A stretch of DNA of 64,000 nucleotides from Methylotenera_A sp040079935 (GTDB lineage: Bacteria > Pseudomonadota > Gammaproteobacteria > Burkholderiales > Methylophilaceae): the NCBI GenBank assembly GCA_040079935.1, contig JBEBJI010000004.1, positions 62,001 to 126,000 on the forward strand, read 5' to 3'. The notes under the pieces are model-generated. The model was not told where the DNA came from and made no database searches. It saw only the letters and a list, made by a program, of their open reading frames with translations. A program made the translations under genes and the position numbers. Shown piece by piece: positions 43,101-51,077 of the stretch. How positions within the stretch are numbered: position 1 is the stretch's first letter; every line of letters starts with the position of its first letter.

Positions 43101-43733
43101 GCATATATGTGTATTTACGGCATGGAAGGCCCTGGTGGTTATCAGTTAGTTGGCCGCACGCTACCGATATGGAACCGTTGGAATACCACGCAAGACTTTA
43201 AACAAGACTCACCTTGGTTATTACGTTTATTCGATCAAATCCGTTATTACCCAGTTAGTGAAGATGAGTTAGTGCAACTGCGTGCTGACTTTATACAAGG
43301 AAAGTTTGCACTAAAAATAGAAGAGGGCATGTTTAGTTTAAGCGAATACAACCAGTTTTTGCAGCAAGAATCTGCCAGTATTGAAGCGTTTAAAGCTATA
43401 CAACAAGTGGCATTTAACGCAGAACGCGAAAGTTGGATTGCAACCGGTCAAGCTAACTACAACCAAGATGCAGAACCTGCAAGTGCAGATATTGCATTTG
43501 AAATTCCTGCTGGCCACTTACCAGTTGCTTCACACGTGGCAGGTAATTTGTGGAAAGTACTGCGTGCCGAAGGTGAGCTTGTTGAAGTGGGCGATGAAGT
43601 GGCGATAATCGAATCGATGAAAATGGAGATTGCAGTAACAGCAAGCTGCACAGGGAAAGTCAGCAAAATTTTATGCAACGAAGGCGCATCAATTGCAGCA
43701 GGGCAACATTTATTATTAGTGGCAGAGGTGTAG
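40110..43733 (+). CDS. Biotin-dependent guanidine carboxylase (urea carboxylase family)
   Basis: The 1207-residue enzyme has a biotin carboxylase part (residues 1-450, ATP-grasp with KSTAGGGGIGMQLIW near 158 and FLEVNTRLQVEHGVTE near 290), a KipA/AHS2-like carboxyltransferase half (about 455-765), a KipI/AHS1-like half (about 795-1010), a linker, and a biotinyl domain ending 1130-1207 with the biotin site ESMKMEI. It is named urea carboxylase in older annotation, but the guanidine riboswitch and DUF1989 partners indicate guanidine as substrate. The AHS2-AHS1 linker contains ALEANIHVP, encoded by a palindromic element. Confidence 0.92.
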   Translation: MFTKVLIANRGEIACRIIRTLKKMGIASIAIYSEADAGARHVLDADEAVCVGPAPAAESYLNSQKILQVARQTGAQAIHPGYGFLSENANFAESCEAAGIIFIGPTASQMREFGLKHTARALANKNNVPLLPGTGLLADVAEAKTEAEKIGYPVMLKSTAGGGGIGMQLIWSENELDTAFESVQRLSKNNFKDSGIYLEKYVQSARHIEVQIFGDGKGKVIALGERDCSVQRRNQKVIEETPAPNISAKTRQALCETAVKLGSALHYRSAGTVEYVYDNDTQQFYFLEVNTRLQVEHGVTELVTGVDLVEWMLRIAAGDADFLSQYSHEPTGHAIQVRIYAEDPNKNFQPASGVLTEAKFSPDARNDSWVQKGSEISPFYDPLIAKVLVHAANRDAAVDKMRAVLNETQLSGIETNLEYLRQILADDVFPMGKQITRYLNTFVYQPNTVDVLDGGVMTTIQDYPGRLGYWHVGVPPSGPMDHLAFRVGNKLAGNTEGVAGLEITLIGCTLKFNIDSVIAITGAQIEALLDGKPINMWQSQLVKASSVLKLGKINGAGCRAYLAVQGGFDVPDYLGSKSTFTLGQFGGHGGRMLRVGDVLHLTKSEKLAIEKRLLAPNKQPTYNNHWQIGVLYGPHGAPDFFTPDDIAVFFNTDYEVHYNSNTTGIRLIGPKPQWARTDGGEAGLHPSNIHDNAYAIGSIDFTGDMPIILGPDGPSLGGFVCPAVIVQAELWKMGQLKAGDKIRFMQLSQAQANELELAQNTMIANLNDASIKMPALEANIHVPNSPVLLSTQATAGQFKVVYRQAGDKNLLVEYGELMLDISLRFRVHALMQWLHNKQIQGIIDLTPGIRSLQLHYDSLILPVDKLIAILQQAENELPPTETMQVPSRVVHLPLSWEDPTVQLAVEKYAQSVRKNAPWCSLEPKPNNTEFIRRINGLQTAEQVKDIVFNASYLTLGLGDVYLGAPVATPLDPRHRLVTTKYNPARTWTPENAVGIGGAYMCIYGMEGPGGYQLVGRTLPIWNRWNTTQDFKQDSPWLLRLFDQIRYYPVSEDELVQLRADFIQGKFALKIEEGMFSLSEYNQFLQQESASIEAFKAIQQVAFNAERESWIATGQANYNQDAEPASADIAFEIPAGHLPVASHVAGNLWKVLRAEGELVEVGDEVAIIESMKMEIAVTASCTGKVSKILCNEGASIAAGQHLLLVAEV
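42430..42468 (+). repeat. Palindromic element, in-frame coding copy 3
   Basis: Inside the carboxylase gene, 29 of 39 positions match the intergenic copy at 26903-26941, including a 15-base run AAGCCAATATCCATG. It encodes ALEANIHVP at about residue 775, in the linker between the two carboxyltransferase halves. The frame is the same as in the other coding copies. Confidence 0.6.
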
Positions 43734-43737
43734 GTAA

Positions 43738-45054
43738 ATGAACTTAAATATACCCTATTTACGCAGTTTGTATGCTTCAGGCGCATTAATGCCAACTGAG
43801 CTAGTAAAAGAGCTGCATGCATATATTAGTGACAACGACAAACATAATGTGTGGATTACGCGCTTAACTTTAGAGGAAATGCTGGCGTATGCCAAAAAAC
43901 TAGAAGCAAATGAGATGGCCAATTATCCTTTGTATGGCATTCCATTTGCCATTAAAGATAATATCGACTTGGCTGCTAAACCAACAACGGCGGGTTGCCC
44001 AGACTATGCTTACACGCCAGAAAAATCAGCAACTGTTGTGCAAAAGTTAATTGATGCAGGTGCAATTCCTATTGGCAAAACCAATCTAGATCAATTTGCC
44101 ACAGGTTTAGTTGGCACACGTTCGCCATACGGCGCCTGTAAAAACAGTATTAACCCTACTTACATCTCTGGCGGTTCTAGCGCAGGTTCTGCTGTTTCAG
44201 TTGCTTTGGGCATGGCTAGCTTTAGTTTAGGCACTGATACCGCAGGCTCTGGCCGAGTACCTGCTGCTTTTAACCGTCTAGTTGGTGTAAAACCAAGCTT
44301 AGGTTTGTTAAGTACATCGGGCGTTGTACCTGCTTGCCGCAGTTTAGACTGTGTATCGATATTTGCTAAAAATGTAGCCGATGCGGCATCTGTGTTACAA
44401 GTTGCACAAGGCTTTGATGCGGAGGATGTGTATTCGCGTGAGTCTAAAAATAAACCTAATTTTGTCGTTAATTTTAAATTTGGCGTGCCTAGAACTGAAC
44501 AGCTGGCTTTTTTTGATAACCTTGAAACACCACAATTATTTCAGCAAGCGATTGGTCAGCTAGAAGCCATTGGCGGGGTTGCGGTAGAAATTGATTTTTC
44601 ACCTTTTATAGAAACCGCCGCTTTGTTATACCAGGGGCCTTGGGTTGCGGAGCGTTATGCAGCGATAAAAGATTTTTTTGATGCAAAGCCAGAAACGATA
44701 TTCCCAACAACTTACAAAATTATTAGCAATGCCACAAAATTTAGCGCGGCAGATACCTACAGCGCGATGTATAAGTTAAAGGCGCTACAACGTAAGGCAG
44801 GCGCAGTTTGGCACGATATTGATATATTAGTTACGCCGACTGCTGGCACAATTTACACCATCGCTGAGGTGCAAGCCGAACCAGTCCAAACCAACACCAA
44901 TTTGGGCTATTACACCAACTTTATGAATTTGCTGGATATGGCGGCAATCGCCGTGCCGACTGGCTTTTATGGCAATGGCATCGGTTTTGGCATCACACTA
45001 AGCGCGCCAGCGTTTAATGATGACGCATTGCTCAATTTGGCTAAAAAACTTTAA
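43738..45054 (+). CDS. atzF: Allophanate hydrolase, amidase domain (split enzyme)
   Basis: The 438-residue protein is an amidase-signature hydrolase with the Ser-cisSer-Lys triad: Lys in AIKDNIDLAAKPT near residue 80, then GGSSAGSAVSVALGM near 143-157 and GTDTAGSGRVPAAF near 164. It cleaves allophanate to ammonia and CO2 via carbamates. Full-length AtzF/DUR1 enzymes are about 600 residues with a C-terminal domain; here that domain is a separate gene 13 bases downstream. It starts 4 bases after the carboxylase stop, so the two are probably co-translated. Confidence 0.9.
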   Translation: MNLNIPYLRSLYASGALMPTELVKELHAYISDNDKHNVWITRLTLEEMLAYAKKLEANEMANYPLYGIPFAIKDNIDLAAKPTTAGCPDYAYTPEKSATVVQKLIDAGAIPIGKTNLDQFATGLVGTRSPYGACKNSINPTYISGGSSAGSAVSVALGMASFSLGTDTAGSGRVPAAFNRLVGVKPSLGLLSTSGVVPACRSLDCVSIFAKNVADAASVLQVAQGFDAEDVYSRESKNKPNFVVNFKFGVPRTEQLAFFDNLETPQLFQQAIGQLEAIGGVAVEIDFSPFIETAALLYQGPWVAERYAAIKDFFDAKPETIFPTTYKIISNATKFSAADTYSAMYKLKALQRKAGAVWHDIDILVTPTAGTIYTIAEVQAEPVQTNTNLGYYTNFMNLLDMAAIAVPTGFYGNGIGFGITLSAPAFNDDALLNLAKKL

Positions 45055-45067
45055 ATATGGAATTGAT

Positions 45068-45466
45068 ATGAATATAAAAGTAGCCGTTTGCGGCGCACAC
45101 ATGCAAGGCCTGCCACTTAACCCGCAATTGACCGGACTTGGCGGTGAGTTTGTAGAAGCCACAACAACGTCGCCCAATTATCAGTTATTTGCTCTTAATG
45201 GCTTTATGCCGCCACGTCCAGGCTTGTTACGCGTGTTAGAAAATGGTACTGCAATTGCCTTAGAAATTTGGCAGTTGCCAATCGAAAATTTCGGCAAATT
45301 TGTCGCAAGCGTACCGAGTCCGTTGGGCTTTGGCACATTAACGCTGGCGGATGGCAGCACTGTACAAGGTTTTTTATGCGAAGCTTACGCAACGCTAGAT
45401 GCTATCAACATTAGCCATTTAGAAGGCTGGCGTGGCTATCTAGTAGCGCTTAATGATGCCGCTTAA
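45068..45466 (+). CDS. Allophanate hydrolase C-terminal domain as a separate protein
   Basis: About 132 residues, starting MNIKVAVCGAHMQGLPLNPQ. The pattern VxGAHxxGxPLNxQLT, then PPRPGLLRV, FGKFVASVPSPLGFGT and VQGFLCEA matches the C-terminal domain of AtzF, which decarboxylates the N-carboxycarbamate intermediate or supports the amidase. It is in a different frame from the amidase gene and has its own start, so this is a split gene rather than a sequencing frameshift. It overlaps the desaturase-like gene by 14 bases. Confidence 0.85.
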   Translation: MNIKVAVCGAHMQGLPLNPQLTGLGGEFVEATTTSPNYQLFALNGFMPPRPGLLRVLENGTAIALEIWQLPIENFGKFVASVPSPLGFGTLTLADGSTVQGFLCEAYATLDAINISHLEGWRGYLVALNDAA

Positions 45467-46484
45467 AATGCTAACTACGTTTAAAACTTCTGAAAGCGTA
45501 CTTCCAAATAGCTTAGCGTTTAGCTTCACTATTATTGGCTACACGCTTGGCATTTTCATGTTGTTTAGTAATTATTGGTTGATTAATGTCGCAGGTGTTC
45601 TACTTACTGCGCAGGCCTTAATTATCAGCGCCTATTTGCTGCATGAGTTTTCGCATTGGAGCATCTTCAAAATGCCTGAAGCCAACCGCCGCTGGGGTAT
45701 ATTAATGTCGTGGATTAACGGCAGTTGCTACAGCACGTATGAAGAGATTCGCAGCAAGCACATGCACCATCATGTGGACAGGGCAGATGTACTAACTTTT
45801 AATGTGCAACATTTGATGCGCGACATGCCTAGCTTTGCGCGCAATATCATTAAAGCTTTGGAATGGATGTACATTCCTGCGCTAGAAATTCTCATGCACT
45901 TTTTGGTGATAGTGCTACCGTTTGTGCGACCTGAATGGCATTACAAACGCCTACGATTACTGGCTATTTTACTTATACGCGCACCACTATTTGCGCTGAT
46001 GGCATGGTTGTCAATCAAAGCTTGGCTGCTGTATTTGCTGGCTTACGGCATCATGCTCACCGCGCTACGCTTCGCCGATGCATTTCAGCATACGTATGAT
46101 GTATTTTTAGAGAGCACTTTGGCGCAGTCTGACGGCAAAATTGCTGATGGCAAACTACGCGACCGCGCTTATGAGCAAGCTAACACCTTTTCTAACTTAA
46201 CTTCGCTGCATTATCCTTGGCTAAATCTAATATTTTTGAACTTCCCATATCATAACGCTCATCACGAAAAACCTGTTGTGCCTTGGTTTCAACTGCCTAA
46301 TCTACATCAACAATTATTTGGCGATTCTACTTTGTTGCCAGTGATTCCGATGGCAAAATTGCTCAAAGCATATCATCGCCACAGAGTGAAAAGGTTGCAA
46401 AGCGATGACTATGGCATGCTAACCAACGACAGCGCAAACGCCTTTATTGGCGCAGCGGGCGTATCTTTTTTGACCGCGCTTTAA
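45453..46484 (+). CDS. Fatty acid desaturase-family di-iron membrane protein
   Basis: The 343-residue membrane protein has the three histidine boxes HEFSH (near residue 64), HMHHH (near 104) and HNAHH (near 268), and about five membrane spans. Members desaturate or hydroxylate lipids, alkanes or amines with oxygen. Its place inside an otherwise nitrogen-related operon is unusual: it may oxidise or demethylate an alkylguanidine-like substrate, or alter membranes. The ATG at 45453 overlaps the preceding gene; a second ATG at 45468 is possible. Confidence 0.82.
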   Translation: MMPLKMLTTFKTSESVLPNSLAFSFTIIGYTLGIFMLFSNYWLINVAGVLLTAQALIISAYLLHEFSHWSIFKMPEANRRWGILMSWINGSCYSTYEEIRSKHMHHHVDRADVLTFNVQHLMRDMPSFARNIIKALEWMYIPALEILMHFLVIVLPFVRPEWHYKRLRLLAILLIRAPLFALMAWLSIKAWLLYLLAYGIMLTALRFADAFQHTYDVFLESTLAQSDGKIADGKLRDRAYEQANTFSNLTSLHYPWLNLIFLNFPYHNAHHEKPVVPWFQLPNLHQQLFGDSTLLPVIPMAKLLKAYHRHRVKRLQSDDYGMLTNDSANAFIGAAGVSFLTAL

Positions 46485-46486
46485 CA

Positions 46487-47266
46487 ATGACATCAGTCAC
46501 CAAATTTTGGCCGATTTTAACCGCAACGCATCGTTATGATAAATCGATTTCGACCTTTAATCGAGGCGCAGGGCAGATGATTGAAGCACCTATTCTTGCC
46601 TACTTAATTGAGACCAAAAACGGCCGCATTTTGTACGATGTTGGTTGCGACTACAGCAAAATTAACGATACAAATCAACGAAAAATATACTATAAAGCCG
46701 AACTTGGTTTTAACGCACCTGTAATGAACGAATCACAACGCCTGCCCAATCAACTGGCGAAAATGGGCTTAACACTAAAAGATATTGATGTGGTTTTTAT
46801 TGGACATTTGCATTTTGACCATGCAGGTGGCTTGTGCGATTGCGGAAATGTGGAAGTGCATATTCAAGCGGATGAATTAGCCAATGCGAACGTCGCAGAA
46901 GATGTTGCCTATTTTAATAACGAAATTGTCAAACAAGACAATTGGCAAGTGAAAAAGGGTGAATATGACTTAGCCCCTGGCGTGCGCGCCATCGCTAGCC
47001 CTGGCCATACAGCTGGCCATATGTCACTATGGATAGAAATGCCAACAGGCACGCCGATCATACTTGCTGGAGATGCTGCTGATTTAACTGAAAATATTGT
47101 GGATGAAGTCGCGCCTGGCAATTGCTGGCAAGGCCAAACCGAGATGGCGGTTGCCAGTATTCGTAAATTAAAAGGCTTGGCACAATCTGAAAAAGCCAAC
47201 CTCTGGCCGAATCATGACATGGCGTTTTGGCGCACACTGAAGACTTTTCCTGAGTTTCACTCATGA
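46487..47266 (+). CDS. Metallo-beta-lactamase fold hydrolase (AHL lactonase-like)
   Basis: The 259-residue protein has the MBL zinc-binding signature HLHFDHAGGL near residue 106, SPGHTAGHMSLW near 170, LAGDAADL near 193 and a final His in LWPNHDMAFW near 246. The arrangement resembles AiiA-like N-acyl-homoserine lactonases, but lactones, thioesters or other esters are possible. It starts 2 bases after the desaturase stop and overlaps the next gene by ATGA, so the three form one translational unit. Confidence 0.85.
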   Translation: MTSVTKFWPILTATHRYDKSISTFNRGAGQMIEAPILAYLIETKNGRILYDVGCDYSKINDTNQRKIYYKAELGFNAPVMNESQRLPNQLAKMGLTLKDIDVVFIGHLHFDHAGGLCDCGNVEVHIQADELANANVAEDVAYFNNEIVKQDNWQVKKGEYDLAPGVRAIASPGHTAGHMSLWIEMPTGTPIILAGDAADLTENIVDEVAPGNCWQGQTEMAVASIRKLKGLAQSEKANLWPNHDMAFWRTLKTFPEFHS

Positions 47267-47970
47267 CCGCATATCTGCCCGTCCCGAGCAAATATATAGG
47301 TGTTTGGCAACGCGAGTTGCTAGAAACCGCCACCGCTAAAGATGACAGCTCGCTAGTTTTGTGGATGCAAACGCAGCAATATCACATTGACATTCGCATT
47401 CCTGCAAATCGATCACAATTATCTCAAGTAGATAAGCTAGAAGACTATACAAATGAAGAGTTGCTGCAACTCGCCACTCAGCAAGGCTTTGCGGGCATCA
47501 CGCAAGTTACATCAGCTACTAGCAATAGCTCAGATATTTGCCAATGGCATCGCGAGATTGATTTTCAACCACAAACAAACGCGCGTGATATTGGCAAAAT
47601 GGTATTTACTGATGCGAATACCGTGATAGAAACGGGCATGGATGATGCGTATCTTGAAGTATGGCGACGACTAGAAAATAGCCAAGAACCGTGCTGGTTT
47701 AAACTCACCACAGGCAAAAATTACAAAGGGCTAGAAACACCTGCATATTTAATGCGAGCAGGTAAATTCGTTGCTTATACAAGGCCACGACAATTTTCAT
47801 TACCTAAAAGCACTTCTTTAGACCATGCAATACAAATCTATAAGCCACAACGCGAGTTGCTATTGGATTGGTTGGATGTGGAAATCTCATTTGGCGAGGT
47901 GCTTGATGATAAACATTGGAAAATCAAGCACTCTACTTTGCCATTTATTGAGCAGCTGACCGTATCTTAA
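47263..47970 (+). CDS. Hypothetical protein, paralogue of the 30611 gene
   Basis: I cannot name a function for this 235-residue soluble protein. Its core LVLWMQTQQYHIDIRIP and YTNEELLQLATQQGFAG matches the middle of the 324-residue protein at 30611-31585, which lacks the C-terminal similarity and carries extra residues. The repeated short beta-strand pattern (WLEV, CWFKL, FVAYTRP) suggests a beta-barrel lipocalin-like fold, which is inference. It is the last gene of the guanidine cluster and is coupled to the lactonase-like gene by a 4-base overlap. Confidence 0.7.
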   Translation: MTAYLPVPSKYIGVWQRELLETATAKDDSSLVLWMQTQQYHIDIRIPANRSQLSQVDKLEDYTNEELLQLATQQGFAGITQVTSATSNSSDICQWHREIDFQPQTNARDIGKMVFTDANTVIETGMDDAYLEVWRRLENSQEPCWFKLTTGKNYKGLETPAYLMRAGKFVAYTRPRQFSLPKSTSLDHAIQIYKPQRELLLDWLDVEISFGEVLDDKHWKIKHSTLPFIEQLTVS

Positions 47971-48106
47971 GGGTTGATAGTGGTAGTTGAGTAGTAAAAC
48001 TTGTACGCCTGCTTTGTACACTTAAGAATCACTTAGCAACGTGCTAATTTTTTAGCTGGGTTTGAACACAAAAGTGTCCCGATTCGTCGCTAGTGGCGGC
48101 AAACAA

Positions 48107-48141
48107 AAAAGGCTGAAATCCTTACGGAATCAGCCTTTTCA
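48107..48141 (-). terminator. Intrinsic terminator of the tRNA-Arg gene
   Basis: On the minus strand, AAAGGCTGATTCC and GGATTTCAGCCTTT pair around a short GTAA loop and are followed by a run of six T. It lies 6 bases after the tRNA CCA end. Confidence 0.85.
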
Positions 48142-48146
48142 TTTTA

Positions 48147-48223
48147 TGGTGCGCCCAAAGAGATTCGAACTCCTGACCCCTTGGTTCGTAGCCAAGTACT
48201 CTATCCAGCTGAGCTATGGGCGC
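48147..48223 (-). tRNA. tRNA-Arg (anticodon ACG)
   Basis: The minus strand folds as a 77-base tRNA: acceptor GCGCCCA with TGGGCGC, a D arm AGCTCAGCTGGATAGAGT, an anticodon stem TTGG/CCAA around the loop CTACGAA, and a T arm with GTTCGAATC. Anticodon ACG means arginine, and CCA is encoded. It marks the right border of the guanidine cluster, with its 3' end facing the cluster. Confidence 0.96.
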
Positions 48224-48638
48224 GTGCGAGAGATTATACGCGATGTAGCATGTTTCTTAAAGTTAAAACTGGCGGAGAGCGAGACCACCAGTGCAATATT
48301 TCACAGCGGCGCATTATATCTCATTTTAAATCCAAATTTCATAAATGTTAAAATTTCTGTTTTACACTCAATCTCATTGAGCATTATTACATTTCAACAC
48401 AAATGATGGGTTAGGTGATGGGTGGCCAGCTAAAATTATAACGAATTAGTATATTTGGTGGCGGGTGGATGTTTTTGAATGCGGTTAATTTATAAAGAAT
48501 ATTGTCCGCTGCCGGCCAAAAGCAGCCAGCCTTACGGAAAACTGTCAAACTGCTGCCTGTCAGTTGAATGAAGTAATTCCATGCAGTTTGATTAAAGAAA
48601 GTTAGGCAAAAAACATATAGCGCAAGCCAGTAAATATG
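48224..48638. other. Non-coding stretch, nothing recognised
   Basis: Between the tRNA and the next gene, 415 bases show no convincing coding frame, tRNA, palindromic element or repeat. A frame covering 48062-48406 on the plus strand overlaps the tRNA antisense and is not believed. Confidence 0.5.
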
Positions 48639-49574
48639 CTATTGAGCCACTTGTTGACGTTGGTATTCTTTTCGCTTCATATCTAGATAGTCATTACGTT
48701 CTACTTCATGTAACTGAACGGTGTATTGCTCTGTACTTTTATACCATTGCTGCAACCGTTTTTCTAACTGCTTGCTAGCAGGTGAAGTCAATGCGGCTAA
48801 ATAGGCATCAATTGCTAAATAATAACGCATGGTGTTACGTTCAACGACACCACGTACTCCTTTAATGTAGTCAGGCTGACCATCAGGTAGTTTCCCATCA
48901 GTGGTAAACCCAACCTTGTTTCTAGCGCCTGTAGCCAAGTAGCCCTGCATGGCAACTCGACCAGCAAAACCAAAGGCATAAGTATAGGTAAAATGCAGGA
49001 AAGTTCGCCCATCTATAAGTGGTGTAGCTTCGATCCAGATGCGATAGTCATGCGTGCTTAAAGGGCCATTTGCAGCTTTGAGTTCTACTGCAAAGTAATC
49101 TGTTGTCTTCATAACCTCGCGGTAGTTGAACTCAACCCCGTAAGTTTGAGCCAGCGGCTGTTCGAATTTTTTCCCAAGATTTACTTTGAGGATAGTGTTA
49201 GGCTCGTCTCCTGAAGCATGGCAATATTTGATATTAACGTGCAGTATGAGTGCATCGCACCAATGATTTGGATTGTTGAGGGCGCGACTCGCAGAGGCAA
49301 ACGGATAATCGACTACGGCGTAGATTTCACCTTTTAAATTATTTGAAGACTCAGTAGAAATAAGATGGAGTTCGCGTTGAAACTGGTTGTTAAGCAACTG
49401 CTCATTTAGCTCGGTGTACTTAGCTTTTAGTGCGATGGCCGAAACATTTGCTATCGAAAGTTCAGGCTCAGCAGCTAAAGACTCTTCAATAATGAACTGC
49501 AAACTGCAAACAAACGTTAATACGATCAGCCATCGCCGTAAGTTTGACATATGTATGAGTGTATCTATGGTCAT
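48639..49574 (-). CDS. Hypothetical exported protein
   Basis: About 311 residues with a signal peptide (MSNLRRWLIVLTFVCSLQFI..., cleavage near SLAAEPE). The rest is beta-rich without a recognised domain; paired Cys residues occur in HWCDALILHVNIKYC. I place the start at ATG 49574 because it overlaps the stop of the upstream phospholipase gene by ATGA; a second ATG at 49550, closer to the signal peptide, is equally plausible. The coupling suggests a shared periplasmic lipid-related role, which is inference. Confidence 0.6.
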   Translation of the reverse strand: MTIDTLIHMSNLRRWLIVLTFVCSLQFIIEESLAAEPELSIANVSAIALKAKYTELNEQLLNNQFQRELHLISTESSNNLKGEIYAVVDYPFASASRALNNPNHWCDALILHVNIKYCHASGDEPNTILKVNLGKKFEQPLAQTYGVEFNYREVMKTTDYFAVELKAANGPLSTHDYRIWIEATPLIDGRTFLHFTYTYAFGFAGRVAMQGYLATGARNKVGFTTDGKLPDGQPDYIKGVRGVVERNTMRYYLAIDAYLAALTSPASKQLEKRLQQWYKSTEQYTVQLHEVERNDYLDMKRKEYQRQQVAQ

Positions 49575-50992
49575 AAGAAGCGTGCCCAAAAACGAGCAGC
49601 CCTCTCTTTGATTCGTAAGATAATTGAACGTTTTCTCCAATCTTCCAGTGTAATCTGCTTAGACGACTCAAGGTCTTTTTCATACATAACCTGCATTTGT
49701 GCACCAAAATCTTGCCCTAGCACAATCGCGTTGATTTCTTGATTACTAGTAAAACTACGCCAATCAAGGTTGGTAGAGCCAATGGTTGACCACACGCCAT
49801 CTACCAGTAAAGTTTTGGCGTGTAATAATGCATGTTGCAGTTGGTATATTTTTACATTTGCACTTAATAATTCATCGTAAAAAGAGCGTGATGCATAAAA
49901 CACCATGTTCGAATCGGTCTTATCAGGTAGTAGCATTCTCACATCCACACCGCGCTGAGCAGCTTCTTTTAGTGCAGTCAACATTTGTGGGTCAGGCACA
50001 AAGTAAGCGTTAGTTAGCGAGATTTGCGTTTCAGCACTATTGATGACGGATAGCAAGGTTACAAACATTTGGCTGTAAGGTTCTTCTGGATTGCTACCAA
50101 GTGCGCGTACCACTTCATTGCCTTGATTCATAGCATCAGGAAAATACTGTTTAAACGCCAATGGCTCGCCTTGTTGTTCGTTCCAAGTTGCAATAAATAG
50201 CTTTTGAAATTCACTAACCACTGGCCCAGTCATGCGCAAATGGGTATCACGCCATGGTTGCTTTTCCTTAGTTGATTTTGTGTTTGATTTGGATTTTTCA
50301 CGTGATCCGCTACCAAATGATCCGCTAGAATACACGCTGCTGATATTGATACCGCCTACAAAAGCAACCTGCCCATCTACAACCAGTAGTTTACGGTGGT
50401 CGCGCTGGTTCACTTGCCAGTCTTTATGCGCAAAGAGCGGATTTACTGGGTTGTATTCCAGTACATTGATACCGCTTTCTATCAACGGCGCAAAAAATTC
50501 CTTTGGCGTATAGAATGACCCAACGCTGTCATAAATAAGGTTTACTTGTACGCCGTTACGTTGCTTGGCAATTAATAACGAAGCAAAATGTTGCCCTATT
50601 TCATCATCTTCAATGATATAGGTCTCCATATTGATATGGTCTTTTGCATTTTCTATTGCCGCAAACATTGCATCATAAGTAGTTGTGCCGTCGACCAGTA
50701 AATCTACTTTGTTGCCCGTCACCAGCGGGCTATCGGTAATCTCAGTCATAAGCGCTAAATGCTTATCAAAGATATTAGTGTCATCTCCATTTTTTTTGAG
50801 TTTTGCTAGAATCGCTTTGCTCTGCTTGGAAGTCAGCGAACCATCTTTCCCGTCAAACTGAACAGGACGTGGTGATTGCAACGCCATGTCGGGCACCATG
50901 GTGGGGATTGAACTGCAACTTGTGAGCAATACGATGCAAAATAAAGCTGCAAGCTTCTCAATGCTGACGCACTCAATTTTTTTTATCGCCAT
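49571..50992 (-). CDS. Phospholipase D/cardiolipin synthase-family lipoprotein
   Basis: About 473 residues. The N-terminus has a lipobox (LLTSC), so the protein should be lipid-anchored. Two PLD HKD motifs are visible: HRKLLVVDGQVAFVGG in the first half and HAKTLLVDGVWSTIGSTNLD in the second. These enzymes transfer phosphatidyl groups or hydrolyse phosphodiesters. The start at 50992 follows AAGGA by 8 bases. A palindromic operator-like site (51078-51091) lies upstream. The hypothetical exported gene follows with a 4-base overlap. Confidence 0.83.
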   Translation of the reverse strand: MAIKKIECVSIEKLAALFCIVLLTSCSSIPTMVPDMALQSPRPVQFDGKDGSLTSKQSKAILAKLKKNGDDTNIFDKHLALMTEITDSPLVTGNKVDLLVDGTTTYDAMFAAIENAKDHINMETYIIEDDEIGQHFASLLIAKQRNGVQVNLIYDSVGSFYTPKEFFAPLIESGINVLEYNPVNPLFAHKDWQVNQRDHRKLLVVDGQVAFVGGINISSVYSSGSFGSGSREKSKSNTKSTKEKQPWRDTHLRMTGPVVSEFQKLFIATWNEQQGEPLAFKQYFPDAMNQGNEVVRALGSNPEEPYSQMFVTLLSVINSAETQISLTNAYFVPDPQMLTALKEAAQRGVDVRMLLPDKTDSNMVFYASRSFYDELLSANVKIYQLQHALLHAKTLLVDGVWSTIGSTNLDWRSFTSNQEINAIVLGQDFGAQMQVMYEKDLESSKQITLEDWRKRSIILRIKERAARFWARFL

Positions 50993-51077
50993 CAGCGTAT
51001 TCCTTAAAAAATTATTAAGCTTCAAAAATCTATTTCTAGCTATCACGGTAAATTACCTCACAGGCATTTTGTCGTCT

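Noticed and set aside
45054..45068. A frameshift in the allophanate hydrolase gene
   Set aside because: The amidase ends at a family-like position and the C-terminal domain has its own ATG, so a split gene explains it without an error.
48062..48406. A 114-residue plus-strand frame
   Set aside because: It covers the antisense of the tRNA-Arg gene and its terminator; no ribosome binding site or known protein pattern.
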